From: Lysinibacillus cavernae
GTDB taxonomy: Bacteria > Bacillota > Bacilli > Bacillales_A > Planococcaceae
Direction of reading: 5' to 3'
DNA length: 64,000 nucleotides
Assembly (NCBI RefSeq): GCF_009724685.1
Contig: NZ_WMEF01000006.1
Coordinates: forward strand, 62,001-126,000
The notes beneath the pieces were generated by a model. It worked only from the letters and a program-made list of their open reading frames with translations, ran no database searches and was not told where the DNA came from. Below, one piece after another: positions 16,684 through 25,879 of the stretch (position 1 is its first letter; the number at the start of each line of letters is the position of its first letter). The position numbers and the translations under genes are program-made.

Positions 16684-17340
16684 TTGAAAATCGCAATTTT
16701 ACTTTACGACGGAATTACAGCATTGGATGCTATTGGCCCATACGAAGTTTTTGCAGCTACACAGCAGTGTCACGTGAAATTTGTTGCCAAAAATAAAGGA
16801 CCGATTAAACTAGATTCAAATATGGGCTATTTGTATGCCGACTATAGCTTTTCTGACATTACATCTGCTGATATTCTTGTTGTTCCTGGCTGCAGTCCCC
16901 CTCACTACAAAAATCCAATGAATGATGAAGTAACGTTGGACTGGATTAAGAACATAGACCAAACAACTAAGTGGACTACATCCGTTTGCAATGGCTCTCT
17001 TATTTTAAGTGCAGCTGGTCTCTTAAATGGGATGAAAGCAACTTGTCACTGGGGTTCTTTTGAAATCCTACAATCGCTGGGAACTATTCCAACTGAGGAA
17101 AGAGTTGTTCGTCAAGATAAAATGGTCACGGCAGCTGGCGTTTCTTCTGGCATTGATATGGCTTTGCAATTAGTTGCTTGGGAGTTTGGAGACGAGCTTA
17201 GTAAAGGCGTTCAGCTAATACTGGAATACGATCCGCAGCCTCCATTTGATACAGGCTCCGTAAAAAAAGCGCCTCAACCTTTAGTTCAAGAAATTAAAAC
17301 CATGCTTCAAGAGCTTTCCGAGAAAGAGCCTGTTATGTAA
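16684..17340 (+). CDS. DJ-1/PfpI family protein (isonitrile hydratase-like)
   Basis: About 218 residues. The nucleophile elbow SVCNGSLILSAAGLL carries Cys102, and CHWGSFE follows as in the isonitrile hydratase (InhA) and AraC-like amidotransferase branch of the DJ-1/PfpI superfamily. There is no C-terminal HTH, so it is an enzyme and not a GATase-type regulator. AGGAG lies 8 nt before a TTG (16684) and only 2 nt before an in-frame ATG (16678); I prefer the TTG, which gives the usual MKIAILLYDG start. The promoter operator points to control by the TetR protein next to it. The reaction is uncertain; detoxification of a small compound is plausible. Confidence 0.85.
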   Translation: MKIAILLYDGITALDAIGPYEVFAATQQCHVKFVAKNKGPIKLDSNMGYLYADYSFSDITSADILVVPGCSPPHYKNPMNDEVTLDWIKNIDQTTKWTTSVCNGSLILSAAGLLNGMKATCHWGSFEILQSLGTIPTEERVVRQDKMVTAAGVSSGIDMALQLVAWEFGDELSKGVQLILEYDPQPPFDTGSVKKAPQPLVQEIKTMLQELSEKEPVM

Positions 17341-17502
17341 TTCTAATAAAAGATGCTCCACTCTTAAATCATCCAGTACTAGATAAATAAAATAGCATTG
17401 TAAAACTAGACTGGCTAGTAGATCTATCTCAAATCAAATTGACAGAGACCTCCTATTCAAGGGTTGGGGCGTAACTACGTTTATCTTTTATTTGATTGCA
17501 TA

Positions 17503-17543
17503 ATAAAAGCATCCACAATTAAAACTGTGGATGCTTAGTTTTT
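17503..17543. terminator. Bidirectional terminator
   Basis: An 11-bp perfect stem (AAGCATCCACA 17507-17517 with TGTGGATGCTT 17526-17536) has A and T runs on its two sides. It serves the PfpI gene and the convergent SLH gene. Confidence 0.85.
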
Positions 17544-17611
17544 ATCTATTAATCTATGATTCATGCCGTTTAACGACTATTTACAGACAAGGAACAATCC
17601 ATGCTAATATG

Positions 17612-20551
17612 TCACAAATGAAGCGCCCTGTATAAGAAAGCAACGAACTGTGCACGTGTTACAGGTTCATTCGGTTTAAAGCTTCCATCATCCCCTAATG
17701 CAATCCCATAATCTTCGAGTGTAGCAATGTAATCATAAGCCCAATGTGTAGTGGGAACATCTTCGAATTGACTTGGTCCTTGTGACGTCAATCCAAAGGC
17801 CAGCGCTATTATTTTTGCCATTTGAGCTCGCGTTAATGAATCGCTTGGATGGAAGGATCCATTTGATCCATCGATAATCCCTGCTTGCTGTAGTTTCATA
17901 ATTGCCTCATAGTATGGATGGCTTGGTTCAACATCATTAAATGTTGTTTTCTCGCGTCTAGGTACTAATTCCAATGCACGAGTGAAAAGGATTGCAACAT
18001 GCTGACGTTGTATTGAATCATTTGGACGGAATGTACCGTCTGGATAACCATTGATAATGCCACGTGGTGCCATGTCTTCTATCATTTCCTTTGCCCAGTG
18101 TGTTGAAATATCACTAAAAGTAATGGTTGGTATCGGTTGAACAGGGACTTCAGGTTCTGTTGGAATTTCTGGCTTTACTGGAATCTCTGGTGTTGGTTTA
18201 GGATTTGACCCTTGCTCTGGTGTTGGAATATATCCCCCATCGCCTCCAGAAGTACCATTTTCAAACCATTTCGCATAAAGCGTTGTATTTCCTGTCACAG
18301 TATTTTGTGTAAAATTCCATGAATTAATAAAAGTAGCCTCTTTAAACCAACCACCAAATGTATAACCTATTTTCGTTGGTGCAGTTGGTTCTGTTGTTGT
18401 TCCGTTATAGAATATATTTTGAGTCGCTACAACACTGCCTCCATTTGATTCAAATGACAATGTATAACGATTTACTTTCCACAAGGCATAAAGTGTGACA
18501 TCCGAGGCATCAATAGTAAACTTGGTATTCACCACATAGTTTATCCCACTGCCATCTGCTTTTGTATTCCAACCATTAAACGTAAATCCAGTCCTCGCTA
18601 GATTACCAGTATTATCAGCTACCGTAACACTATGTCCATTCTCATAAGTTTGACTATCGACTGGTGATTGTCCTCCAGTAGCACCGTTTCCGTCGTATTT
18701 TACTGTATATTTAATCGGAGCTGTTTTAACGATGCTGAAAGTAATGGTAATTGAGTTGGCTGCTACATCTGTAACAATAAGCGTATAAGAGCCTTCTGTA
18801 TCCACAGAGGTACCACTTACAAACGGATGCCCATTTAATGTTGCTGTTCCTTCGTTAAAGGTAATTGTTCTTTTCGTATTGTAGCTTGCTCCATTTACTA
18901 CTCCGCTGACGATTGGAGCTGTTGTATCAATAATGAAAGAAACCGTAGTCGTGTTACCTACTGCATCCTTAACAACGAGCGTATAAGAGCCTTCTGTATC
19001 CACAGAGGTACCACTTACAAACGGATGTCCATTTAATGTTGCTGTTCCTTCGTTAAATGTAATTGTTCTTTTCGTATTGTAACTTGCTCCATTTACTACT
19101 CCGCTGACGATTGGAGCTGTTGTATCCAATATAATACTGTCTTGAATAACGATACTATTACCTGCCCGATCAATTAAACGTACATACACCGTTTTATTTC
19201 CATCTCTAGCTGGTACCGTATAGCTTTTCGTTGAACTAAAAGCTTCTACACCCGACCAATTACTATTGTTATCTGAAAATTGTATCCCTACTACATCAGT
19301 CACGCCACTATCTAAGGTTAAATTAAGCGTTACATCACGATTCGTTGTATACGCATTTCCATTATTAATAACAACAGAGCCTGTTGGCACTACCGTATCC
19401 AACGTTACAATTCTTTGATATTCTGGTGATTCATTCCCTGTACCATCAACAAGCTTAAATGACAATATTTTATCTCCGTTAGTAGCTCCTATAGCTAGCA
19501 TAAAGCTTGGTACATAAGGCATCTGTGTAAAAGGATGTCCATTAACCGAATATCGGATATGTGTAATATCATTTACACCAGGAGCTGGCGTTATTGAAAC
19601 AGATACACCAGTATTATTCGTATATTGGTTGCCTTGATTTACAATTACGGTTCCTGTCGGAGGTGTCTTTACTATTCGAAATTGGATCTTTTTTGTTTGA
19701 CTGCCTGCTGTAACGTTTAGTGTATATGAACCTTCAGCAGTCACTTGTGTTCCACTTGTAAATGGGTTTCCATTTAACGTTGCTGTACCAACATTAAATT
19801 GCGGTGTTACATTCGTGTTGTATAGACCGCCATCTACAACACCAGTTATTTCAATGTTAGCAATTTTAGAATACGTAATAATTAAATACGGACCCAGACT
19901 GCCGTCATATGCATGATTTTCAGTCATCTGTATATAATGATCAGAATATTGTATTCCTGCTTGAGCTGCTTCTTGAGCAGTCATTCCTGAGAGAATGAAG
20001 GTTACTCTAGGATTAGCTTTCGTGGATTCCGCTGATATGTAGCTAGTAAAATCAAAGGGAGCTAGTGTAGGTTTCAGTAGGGGGACATTATTAGCTAATA
20101 ACCTTGTTTGTGTAGAGCCTGAAGTTGGAGCTGGTGGCGACGTTATATTACTATCCTGTACCCAGCTATGATCTATACTAGTAGAAACTTTTAGCGAAAA
20201 ATTAGTTGATGCATGAAAAGCGCCACCTGTTACAGGAATATAAAGATTTGCAGTTCCAACCTCGTATCCTGGAGGAGTTGGTGGCAAATCAAACTTAAGT
20301 AATACTTGAACCTCTACAGGATTACCAAATGTTCCCTGATAGCCTACATCAAGATATCCTAAGTTCCCATCCTCATAAACTAATTCAGCATTAACCCCTT
20401 CGTATATCATTGTTGTATCCTCTGATGCATAAATAGGTGTCGAAACGATATTGGCAGAAGCTACATCTTGACTACTAAAAATAAAGATGATTCCCATACT
20501 AACTGCCAAAGGCAGTAAACTTATAATCGAAGCTATCTTCTTTCTCACCAT
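17612..20551 (-). CDS. Secreted SLH-anchored multidomain surface protein
   Basis: A 979-residue protein with a signal peptide (about 1-33, MVRKKIASIISLLPLAVSMG). Residues about 40-235 look like a DNRLRE/CBM96-type beta domain (LLKFDLPPTPPG, ANLYIPV). Then come Ig-like repeats, two of which (starting DTTAPIVSGVVNGASYNTKR) are almost identical, two Flg_new/InlB B-repeats (about 612-690 and 692-764, ending LYALW and LYAKW), a Pro/Glu/Lys linker, and three SLH domains (about 812-979). SLH domains bind pyruvylated cell wall polymer, so the protein should sit non-covalently on the cell surface. It may be an adhesin or a polysaccharide-binding protein; no catalytic domain is seen. AGAAAGGAAG precedes the ATG. 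It is a single gene. Confidence 0.9.
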   Translation of the reverse strand: MVRKKIASIISLLPLAVSMGIIFIFSSQDVASANIVSTPIYASEDTTMIYEGVNAELVYEDGNLGYLDVGYQGTFGNPVEVQVLLKFDLPPTPPGYEVGTANLYIPVTGGAFHASTNFSLKVSTSIDHSWVQDSNITSPPAPTSGSTQTRLLANNVPLLKPTLAPFDFTSYISAESTKANPRVTFILSGMTAQEAAQAGIQYSDHYIQMTENHAYDGSLGPYLIITYSKIANIEITGVVDGGLYNTNVTPQFNVGTATLNGNPFTSGTQVTAEGSYTLNVTAGSQTKKIQFRIVKTPPTGTVIVNQGNQYTNNTGVSVSITPAPGVNDITHIRYSVNGHPFTQMPYVPSFMLAIGATNGDKILSFKLVDGTGNESPEYQRIVTLDTVVPTGSVVINNGNAYTTNRDVTLNLTLDSGVTDVVGIQFSDNNSNWSGVEAFSSTKSYTVPARDGNKTVYVRLIDRAGNSIVIQDSIILDTTAPIVSGVVNGASYNTKRTITFNEGTATLNGHPFVSGTSVDTEGSYTLVVKDAVGNTTTVSFIIDTTAPIVSGVVNGASYNTKRTITFNEGTATLNGHPFVSGTSVDTEGSYTLIVTDVAANSITITFSIVKTAPIKYTVKYDGNGATGGQSPVDSQTYENGHSVTVADNTGNLARTGFTFNGWNTKADGSGINYVVNTKFTIDASDVTLYALWKVNRYTLSFESNGGSVVATQNIFYNGTTTEPTAPTKIGYTFGGWFKEATFINSWNFTQNTVTGNTTLYAKWFENGTSGGDGGYIPTPEQGSNPKPTPEIPVKPEIPTEPEVPVQPIPTITFSDISTHWAKEMIEDMAPRGIINGYPDGTFRPNDSIQRQHVAILFTRALELVPRREKTTFNDVEPSHPYYEAIMKLQQAGIIDGSNGSFHPSDSLTRAQMAKIIALAFGLTSQGPSQFEDVPTTHWAYDYIATLEDYGIALGDDGSFKPNEPVTRAQFVAFLYRALHL
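18781..19127 (-). repeat. Two near-identical 149-bp intragenic repeats
   Basis: Segments 18781-18929 and 18979-19127 are offset by 198 bp (66 codons) and differ at only three positions, all synonymous. They encode neighbouring Ig-like repeats of the SLH protein. This points to a recent duplication or gene conversion. Confidence 0.9.
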
Positions 20552-21067
20552 ATATACTTCCTTTCTGTTAAATTTTCTAAAATCACATGGTAATAGTTGA
20601 ATTCACATCGCATTTTGTTGCCTCAATCAATTTTTTCAGCTTGTTCATTCCTTTATTCTCATTGCATCCACATTATTCAGATGACATAAAAACTCCCTCG
20701 AAATTTTTTCACTAAATACTATATGAATCTTTTCAATTATAAAAAGGAATCTCTAATAAAAATACTGACAAATGTTAATGGTTTGACTATTAACATTTAT
20801 TTTTTTATTTGATTTTGATACAAATTAGGACTCACAAACTCCCTATTGCAAAGTTGGCAATCCACAAAAGAAGACTATGGATGTCAGGCCCTAGTCTATT
20901 AGTGAATGAATTTGTATCGATTTTTAGACTAACATTACAGACTAGTGGGTTTAAAATGGGAGCGAAGCATGAATAAAATCATTAGAAACTATTGCTATAG
21001 CAAGATTCCCCAACCACATTATGCTATACTATTTCTATTATCGAAATAATAGAAAGAGGGATGTTAG
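20552..21067. other. 516-bp gap with terminator-like hairpin and inverted repeats
   Basis: The gap lies between the divergent SLH and M20 genes. It holds a perfect 10-bp hairpin (20770-20779 with 20789-20798) followed by a T run on the plus strand, though no plus-strand gene is seen ahead of it. A weaker pair is CCCTAGTCT (20889-20897) with AGACTAGTGGG (20939-20949). No protein-coding frame is convincing. A TATACT box at 21025 and the inverted repeat at 21032 belong to the M20 gene. Confidence 0.5.
21032..21055 (+). promoter_or_regulatory. Perfect inverted repeat in 5' region of M20 dipeptidase gene
   Basis: TTTCTATTAT (21032-21041) and ATAATAGAAA (21046-21055) are perfect inverted arms around CGAA, 2 bp after a TATACT box and just before the ribosome site. 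It could be an operator or a 5' UTR hairpin. Confidence 0.45.
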
Positions 21068-22450
21068 ATGACTAATTTACAGCAATTAGATGCTTATTTT
21101 GCAGAACATCGTGAGGCACATTTAAATGAATTGAACGAATTTTTACGAATTCCCAGTATTAGTTCTTTATCTGAGCATAAAGAAGATATCCAACATGCAG
21201 CACAATGGCTAGCCAAAGCGTTTGAAAAACTAAACCTTGAAAATATCTCTATTACACAAACTGCAGGTCATCCTGTTGTCTATGCTGATTGGTTACATGC
21301 TGAAGGTAAGCCTACTATTTTATTTTATGGTCACTATGATGTACAGCCTGTGGATCCATTAAATTTATGGGACAGTGAGCCTTTTAATCCTACAATTCGC
21401 GACAATAAGTTATTTGCACGTGGTGCTAGTGATGATAAAGGGCAAGTATTTATGCACCTAAAAATGATTGAAGCATTATTTGCTACAACAGGGACTTTAC
21501 CTGTCAATGTTAAATTCATTTATGAAGGCGAAGAAGAAATTGGAAGTCCACACCTACCTGCCTTTGTTGAACAACAAAAAGAAAAATTAGCGGCAGACTT
21601 AATCTTAATTTCCGATACGGGACTATATGGTCCAGGGAAACCAGCCGTATGCTACGGATTACGCGGTTTAACGGGCATTCAAATTGATGTTCGTGGAGCT
21701 AAAGGAGATTTACACTCTGGTCTTTATGGTGGTGGCGTACAAAATGCCATTCATGCATTAGCTGAGATTTTAGCATCCTTCCGTGATGAGCATGGTACGA
21801 TTCAAGTAGAAGGCTTCTACGACAATGTATTGCCGTTAACAGAAGAAGAACGCGAAGCTTATCATGCACTTGGCTTTGACGAAGAATCGGTTAAACAGGA
21901 AGTTGGCGTAAAAGAATTATTTGGTGAACAAGGGTTTTCTTATTTAGAGCGTACTTGGGCTCGTCCTACACTAGAGGTTAATGGTGTATTTGGTGGGTTC
22001 TCCGGTGAAGGCATTAAAACGGTTTTACCTGCTGAGGCTGGCGCTAAAATCACATGCCGTCTTGTTCCAAATCAAGAGCCAGACGAAATTGTAGCACTAT
22101 TAAAAGCTCATGTTGAAAAATATAAACCTGCTGGTGTGGAAATCAATATTTCTGAATTTGATAAAGGCCGTCCATTCTTAACACCTTTCGATCATCCATT
22201 TATCCAAGCTGCTGGTCGTTCTTATGAAAAAGTGTATCATGTACCAACTGCTTACACACGTGGTGGAGGTTCAATCCCTATCGTAGCTGCTTTTGATGAA
22301 ATTTTAGAATTGCCTGTCGTGTTAATGGGCTTTGGTTTATCAAGTGAAAACTTCCACGCTCCAAACGAGCACTTTCATTTAGAAAACTTCGATAAAGGCT
22401 TACGGGTTTTAAGTGATTATTTATACGAGGTTGCTGGATTACAAAAATAA
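21068..22450 (+). CDS. M20 family zinc dipeptidase
   Basis: A 460-residue M20/M28-type metallopeptidase. The first zinc motif is FYGHYDVQPVD (His89), then ARGASDDKGQ, EGEEEIGSP (bridging Glu pair) and DTGLYG as further metal positions. The LRGLTGIQIDVRGAKGDLHSG segment opens the dimerisation (lid) domain, and the C-terminal SENFHAPNEHF supplies the last His ligand. The length fits the dipeptidase branch (carnosinase/CndP-like) found across Bacillota. It should hydrolyse dipeptides in the cytosol. GAGGG lies 7 nt before the ATG. It is a single gene with a strong terminator. Confidence 0.93.
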   Translation: MTNLQQLDAYFAEHREAHLNELNEFLRIPSISSLSEHKEDIQHAAQWLAKAFEKLNLENISITQTAGHPVVYADWLHAEGKPTILFYGHYDVQPVDPLNLWDSEPFNPTIRDNKLFARGASDDKGQVFMHLKMIEALFATTGTLPVNVKFIYEGEEEIGSPHLPAFVEQQKEKLAADLILISDTGLYGPGKPAVCYGLRGLTGIQIDVRGAKGDLHSGLYGGGVQNAIHALAEILASFRDEHGTIQVEGFYDNVLPLTEEEREAYHALGFDEESVKQEVGVKELFGEQGFSYLERTWARPTLEVNGVFGGFSGEGIKTVLPAEAGAKITCRLVPNQEPDEIVALLKAHVEKYKPAGVEINISEFDKGRPFLTPFDHPFIQAAGRSYEKVYHVPTAYTRGGGSIPIVAAFDEILELPVVLMGFGLSSENFHAPNEHFHLENFDKGLRVLSDYLYEVAGLQK

Positions 22451-22464
22451 TTAACGATCAACTA

Positions 22465-22505
22465 AAAAATCCCCTCGCTTATATTAAGCGAAGGGATTTT
22501 TTTTG
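22465..22505. terminator. Bidirectional terminator
   Basis: The stem AATCCC-TCGCTT/AAGCGA-GGGATT, with one mismatch and flanking A and T runs, separates the M20 gene from the convergent nitroreductase gene. Confidence 0.9.
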
Positions 22506-22510
22506 TATTA

Positions 22511-23083
22511 TTACTCACCAAAAATCGTAACAATTTCAGCTGATGGTTTACGTTCTTTGCCTTTTGGCACTTCATCAAAATAACCAACTTGTAGCATGGC
22601 AATAACACGCTCACCTGGTTGAACTTTTAAGGCTTCGCGGAATTTTGGGTTATCCAAGAAGGCTGGAGTTTTCCAGCAAGAGCCTATTCCTCTGTCCCAC
22701 GCTAGCAATTGCATATTTTGAATAAAAGAACTTGCCGCTGCATAATCTTCTAAACGTTCTTTTTGACGAGCATCCTCTGGCACAATAACAAAGGCATAGC
22801 CACCTGGTAATGTAAATTTCATCATCTGCTTCGTTAAATCTTCGCTTGAAAGCTCCTGCCATTTCGGAATTGTCAGATCGCGTAATAACTGATGAAGATT
22901 TTCTAATTCGTTGCCACAAGCTACGACTAAACGCCAAGGTTCACGGTTACCATGGTTTGGTGCCCATCCTGCATCGTCAATTATGGACATTAAATCCTCG
23001 CGATCTACCGGTTGACCATTAAACTTTTTAATGGAACGACGTTGAATAATTACATCTCTAACAGATAATTTCTTTTCGCTCAT
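22511..23083 (-). CDS. Nitroreductase family protein
   Basis: A 190-residue FMN-dependent nitroreductase. The start VIIQRRSIKKFNGQPVDRE carries the RRS(I/V) FMN-phosphate signature, and GWAPNHGNREPWR, AAASSFIQNMQLLAWDRGIGSCWKTP and the C-terminal RKPSAEIVTIFGE are typical of the YfhC/YdjA-like group. It should form a dimer that binds FMN and uses NAD(P)H to reduce nitro or quinone compounds; the physiological substrate is not known. GAAGGAG precedes the ATG. It stands alone. Confidence 0.9.
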   Translation of the reverse strand: MSEKKLSVRDVIIQRRSIKKFNGQPVDREDLMSIIDDAGWAPNHGNREPWRLVVACGNELENLHQLLRDLTIPKWQELSSEDLTKQMMKFTLPGGYAFVIVPEDARQKERLEDYAAASSFIQNMQLLAWDRGIGSCWKTPAFLDNPKFREALKVQPGERVIAMLQVGYFDEVPKGKERKPSAEIVTIFGE

Positions 23084-23180
23084 ATATCTATTCTCCTTCT
23101 ACACCAAGACAACATATTAGAGTTTAACTCTTCTACCTTTCACATTATCATAAAATGATATGCTTTAAAACTATCTCCTC

Positions 23181-23675
23181 TTAAGCGAAGCTATCGTCTA
23201 TATGATAAAAAAAGTAAGTCATACTTGGCGTATAGGCAGTAGAATCCTCGTAAAAATAAGGTCGATTAATACTATCCGAAGTATGGGCATTCACATAGGG
23301 AATGCCATTTTGAATACTTGTGACAATAACAGAGTGGTCTATTCTCCCATTTCCTTGAAAATCATAAAATATCACATCCCCCAGCTCTAGCTCCTCTGCA
23401 TATTGTACACGTCTGCCTTTCAAGCCAGTTGTAGAACCCTCTAAATACCATCTTAATGAATGGGAGACAGACCAGCTAAAGCTCCAATTCCCTTGCTGAA
23501 TCCACCAACCTTTATCTCTGCTAGGTGCCCCCCGCATCGGTGCACCACCTGCCAGTAAGCATTGAGATATATAGTTGGTGCAATCTACATCAAAGTTCGG
23601 AAAAGCTGGATTGCGTCTGTTCCACCACAAATTAGCATACTGAACAGCAGCTTGCCTGTTATACATTTTTGCCAT
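23181..23675 (-). CDS. Amidase_6-type papain-like domain protein
   Basis: A 164-residue protein made up almost wholly of the putative amidase domain PF12671. FPNFDVDCTNYISQCLLAGG carries the likely catalytic Cys, and GRIDHSVIVTS the likely His. The usual proteins of this group (such as Bacillus YhbB) are longer and secreted; here there is no signal peptide and no extra domain, so it may be cytosolic or released only on lysis. The ATG at 23675 follows GAGGAGGGG; an ATG five codons earlier lies before that ribosome site. The function is uncertain; it may act on peptidoglycan amides or spore material. Confidence 0.82.
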   Translation of the reverse strand: MAKMYNRQAAVQYANLWWNRRNPAFPNFDVDCTNYISQCLLAGGAPMRGAPSRDKGWWIQQGNWSFSWSVSHSLRWYLEGSTTGLKGRRVQYAEELELGDVIFYDFQGNGRIDHSVIVTSIQNGIPYVNAHTSDSINRPYFYEDSTAYTPSMTYFFYHIDDSFA

Positions 23676-23856
23676 ACATCCCCTCCTCATGCCATCATAT
23701 GTCTATTCATGTATTTCTATTAGTTAGGTCCTTACTCATATTCTTATTTAAAACAGTTATATTCAGCATGTTCCTTTCCATTTTCAAGAACATTTTTGCT
23801 ACAATAAAGATTAAAGAAATGTAGATTTTATTTTATGACCAGAAGGGATGTTAAAT

Positions 23857-24879
23857 GTGAAGCAGCATGCTGAGAAAGAAATTTTACAGCCAACTCTTTT
23901 ATGCGATAAAAAAGGTAATTTAAATCCAGCAGCCATCGGATTTGCACGTAAGCCTCTTATTAACAGCAATTTAAGCGGCCACATTATGCGCAAAAAGAAA
24001 TGGAACTATTGGTGTGTCTACGGTGATGAAATCCTATTTTCTGCTACGATTAGTCACCTAGATTATGCAGCAGTCTGCTTCGTCTATTTCCTTGAATATG
24101 AGACACAGCGTTATTTCGAAAAAACGATCACAATTCCCTTCGGTGGTAAATTAAAAATGCCTACACAGGTTTTAGAATCCGTGTCATTTAAAAATAGCGA
24201 AATGATGATTGATATGTTATATGTAAACAATGAAACCCATCTATCCGTTTCCATACCAGACTTTGATGGCGATGTTTTACGCGCAAAGCTTATTATTCAG
24301 CATCCCGCAACAGACGAAACCTTAAATGTAGTGATCCCTTGGAATCGTAAAACATTTCAATTTACAGGTAAGCATCATATACTCCCTACTTCAGGTGTTG
24401 TCACAATCGGTACTCGTCGTTATAATTTTACAGCAGAGGAAAATTTCGCGGTTTTAGATTATGGCCGAGGTGTATGGCCACGTGAAGCATTATGGAACTG
24501 GGGAATGTCCTCTCAACGGGTCCGAGGAAGACGAATTGGACTTAATCTGGGAGGTAAATGGACAGATGGCACTGGTATGACTGAAAACGCTATTTTTGTT
24601 GATGGAAAAATGACGAAAATACATGAGGATTTGTTGTTTCAATATGATTCAGAAGATTATATGCAACGTTGGAAAGTGAAAACAAAGTTCTCTAATCAAG
24701 TTTCACTAACTTTTTCTCCGTTTTTTGAACGAGTAGCCCATACAAATGCAAAGCTTGTTAAATCAGAGGTTCATCAATTATTTGGTTACTACGACGGCTC
24801 CATTTTACTGGACAATGGTGAAACATTGGTTATTCAACAAATGCTCGGATGCATTGAGGAACATCGTGCTAAATGGTAG
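23857..24879 (+). CDS. DUF2804 domain protein
   Basis: About 340 residues matching the DUF2804 family: ILQPTLLCDKKGNLNPAAIG and GFARKPL at the N-terminus, then the beta-rich middle, and DYGRGVWPREALWNWGMSS and GLNLGGKWTDGTGMTENA in the C-terminal half. The family has no assigned activity. The GTG at 23857 lies 9 nt after AGAAGGG; an ATG at 23848 is in frame but abuts the ribosome site. No signal peptide or membrane segment is seen. A degenerate intergenic repeat follows its stop. Confidence 0.85.
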   Translation: MKQHAEKEILQPTLLCDKKGNLNPAAIGFARKPLINSNLSGHIMRKKKWNYWCVYGDEILFSATISHLDYAAVCFVYFLEYETQRYFEKTITIPFGGKLKMPTQVLESVSFKNSEMMIDMLYVNNETHLSVSIPDFDGDVLRAKLIIQHPATDETLNVVIPWNRKTFQFTGKHHILPTSGVVTIGTRRYNFTAEENFAVLDYGRGVWPREALWNWGMSSQRVRGRRIGLNLGGKWTDGTGMTENAIFVDGKMTKIHEDLLFQYDSEDYMQRWKVKTKFSNQVSLTFSPFFERVAHTNAKLVKSEVHQLFGYYDGSILLDNGETLVIQQMLGCIEEHRAKW

Positions 24880-24900
24880 AACATATACTATAGAAGACAA

Positions 24901-24990
24901 AGACGTCGCTTTCCGTGGGTATCACTAAAATGAAATCACCAAGTCATTCCACGGAAGCTTTGGGTCTCATGTCTCTTCCCACATTGCTCT
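24901..24990. repeat. Degenerate Bacillaceae-type dispersed repeat
   Basis: GCTTTCCGTGG (24908-24918) and CCACGGAAGC (24949-24958) form a 10-bp stem with one bulge. GGGTCTCATGTCTCTTCCCAC follows closely. These blocks resemble the middle of a repeat I remember from many Bacillaceae genomes (ACGCTTTCCGCGGG, then GGGTCTCA and TCCCGC). The copy is decayed and lies between two convergent genes. Confidence 0.45.
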
Positions 24991-25711
24991 AACTGAGGGC
25001 TATTAACATTTTCTCTGGATCATCTGTAAATATCGCTTGTATACCTAGCTGTTGTAAACGTCGAGCATCCCGCTGATCATTTACTGTATAAACACGTACA
25101 GTTGCTCCTTCCGCGAGAGCTAGTTTTACTGATTTGCGAAATGCAGTTGGTAAATTAACATGCAGAGCTTTTGCTGGGATAAGAGCAATGTAAGTAGTAA
25201 AATCCACTAAAACCTCGGCAAACAATGCCGCACTTTCAATATATGGAGCTATTTGCGAAACAGTTTGCAATGACTCATGGTTGAAAGATGAAAGGATCAC
25301 CCTCTCTGTCATTTGCTGTGCAGCAACTTCTTTAAGTACGAGTGCTTCTATTCCTTCATATGAAACGATATCTGTCTTCAGCTCAATATTGATACGGTGA
25401 TTTGTGCCTGCGAAAAGCTCTAATACTTCCCCTAACGTTGGTATGATTTCTCCTTCAAATTGTGGGGAAAACCACGCACCAAAATCAAATGTACGCAATT
25501 TCTGCAATGTAAAATCTTTTACATAGCCTGAGCCATTGGAGGTACGATCAATTGTTTCATCGTGAATGACCACTACCTCTTTATCTGCTGTTAAATGGAC
25601 ATCTAACTCAATGCCTGCGATAGGAAGCTTAGATGCTGCTTGAAATGCTGCAATTGTATTTTCAGGGTAGTTTGCCGAAACACCTCTATGTGCAAAAATG
25701 TCCAAAATCAT
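24989..25711 (-). CDS. Glycerophosphodiester phosphodiesterase
   Basis: A 240-residue GDPD TIM-barrel protein. The catalytic residues stand in AHRGVSANYPENT (His-Arg, Glu) and GIELDVHLTADKEVVVIHDE (Glu, Asp, second His), followed by DRTSNGSG. RINIELK is a further conserved strand. Length and absence of a signal peptide fit the cytosolic UgpQ/YhdW-like branch, which releases glycerol 3-phosphate from glycerophosphodiesters. GGAGG precedes the ATG at 25711. It is a single gene facing away from helD. Confidence 0.92.
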   Translation of the reverse strand: MILDIFAHRGVSANYPENTIAAFQAASKLPIAGIELDVHLTADKEVVVIHDETIDRTSNGSGYVKDFTLQKLRTFDFGAWFSPQFEGEIIPTLGEVLELFAGTNHRINIELKTDIVSYEGIEALVLKEVAAQQMTERVILSSFNHESLQTVSQIAPYIESAALFAEVLVDFTTYIALIPAKALHVNLPTAFRKSVKLALAEGATVRVYTVNDQRDARRLQQLGIQAIFTDDPEKMLIALS

Positions 25712-25879
25712 TAACCTCCTCTATTCTCATTTAAAGAAACATTATATAAAATGAAACTTTCTAAACCTCCATGTAATAGTAGCATAATTAACATTTTAGC
25801 TTTCACTTGATGGTAAATATTATATATAGTAGTATGATAATCTACTTTGAAATTGTAAGTACCTAGGAGGTGCTAAAAA

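Noticed and set aside
18781..19127. Short repeated array resembling CRISPR spacing
   Set aside because: The repeats are 149 bp long, only two in number and encode Ig-like domains of one protein.
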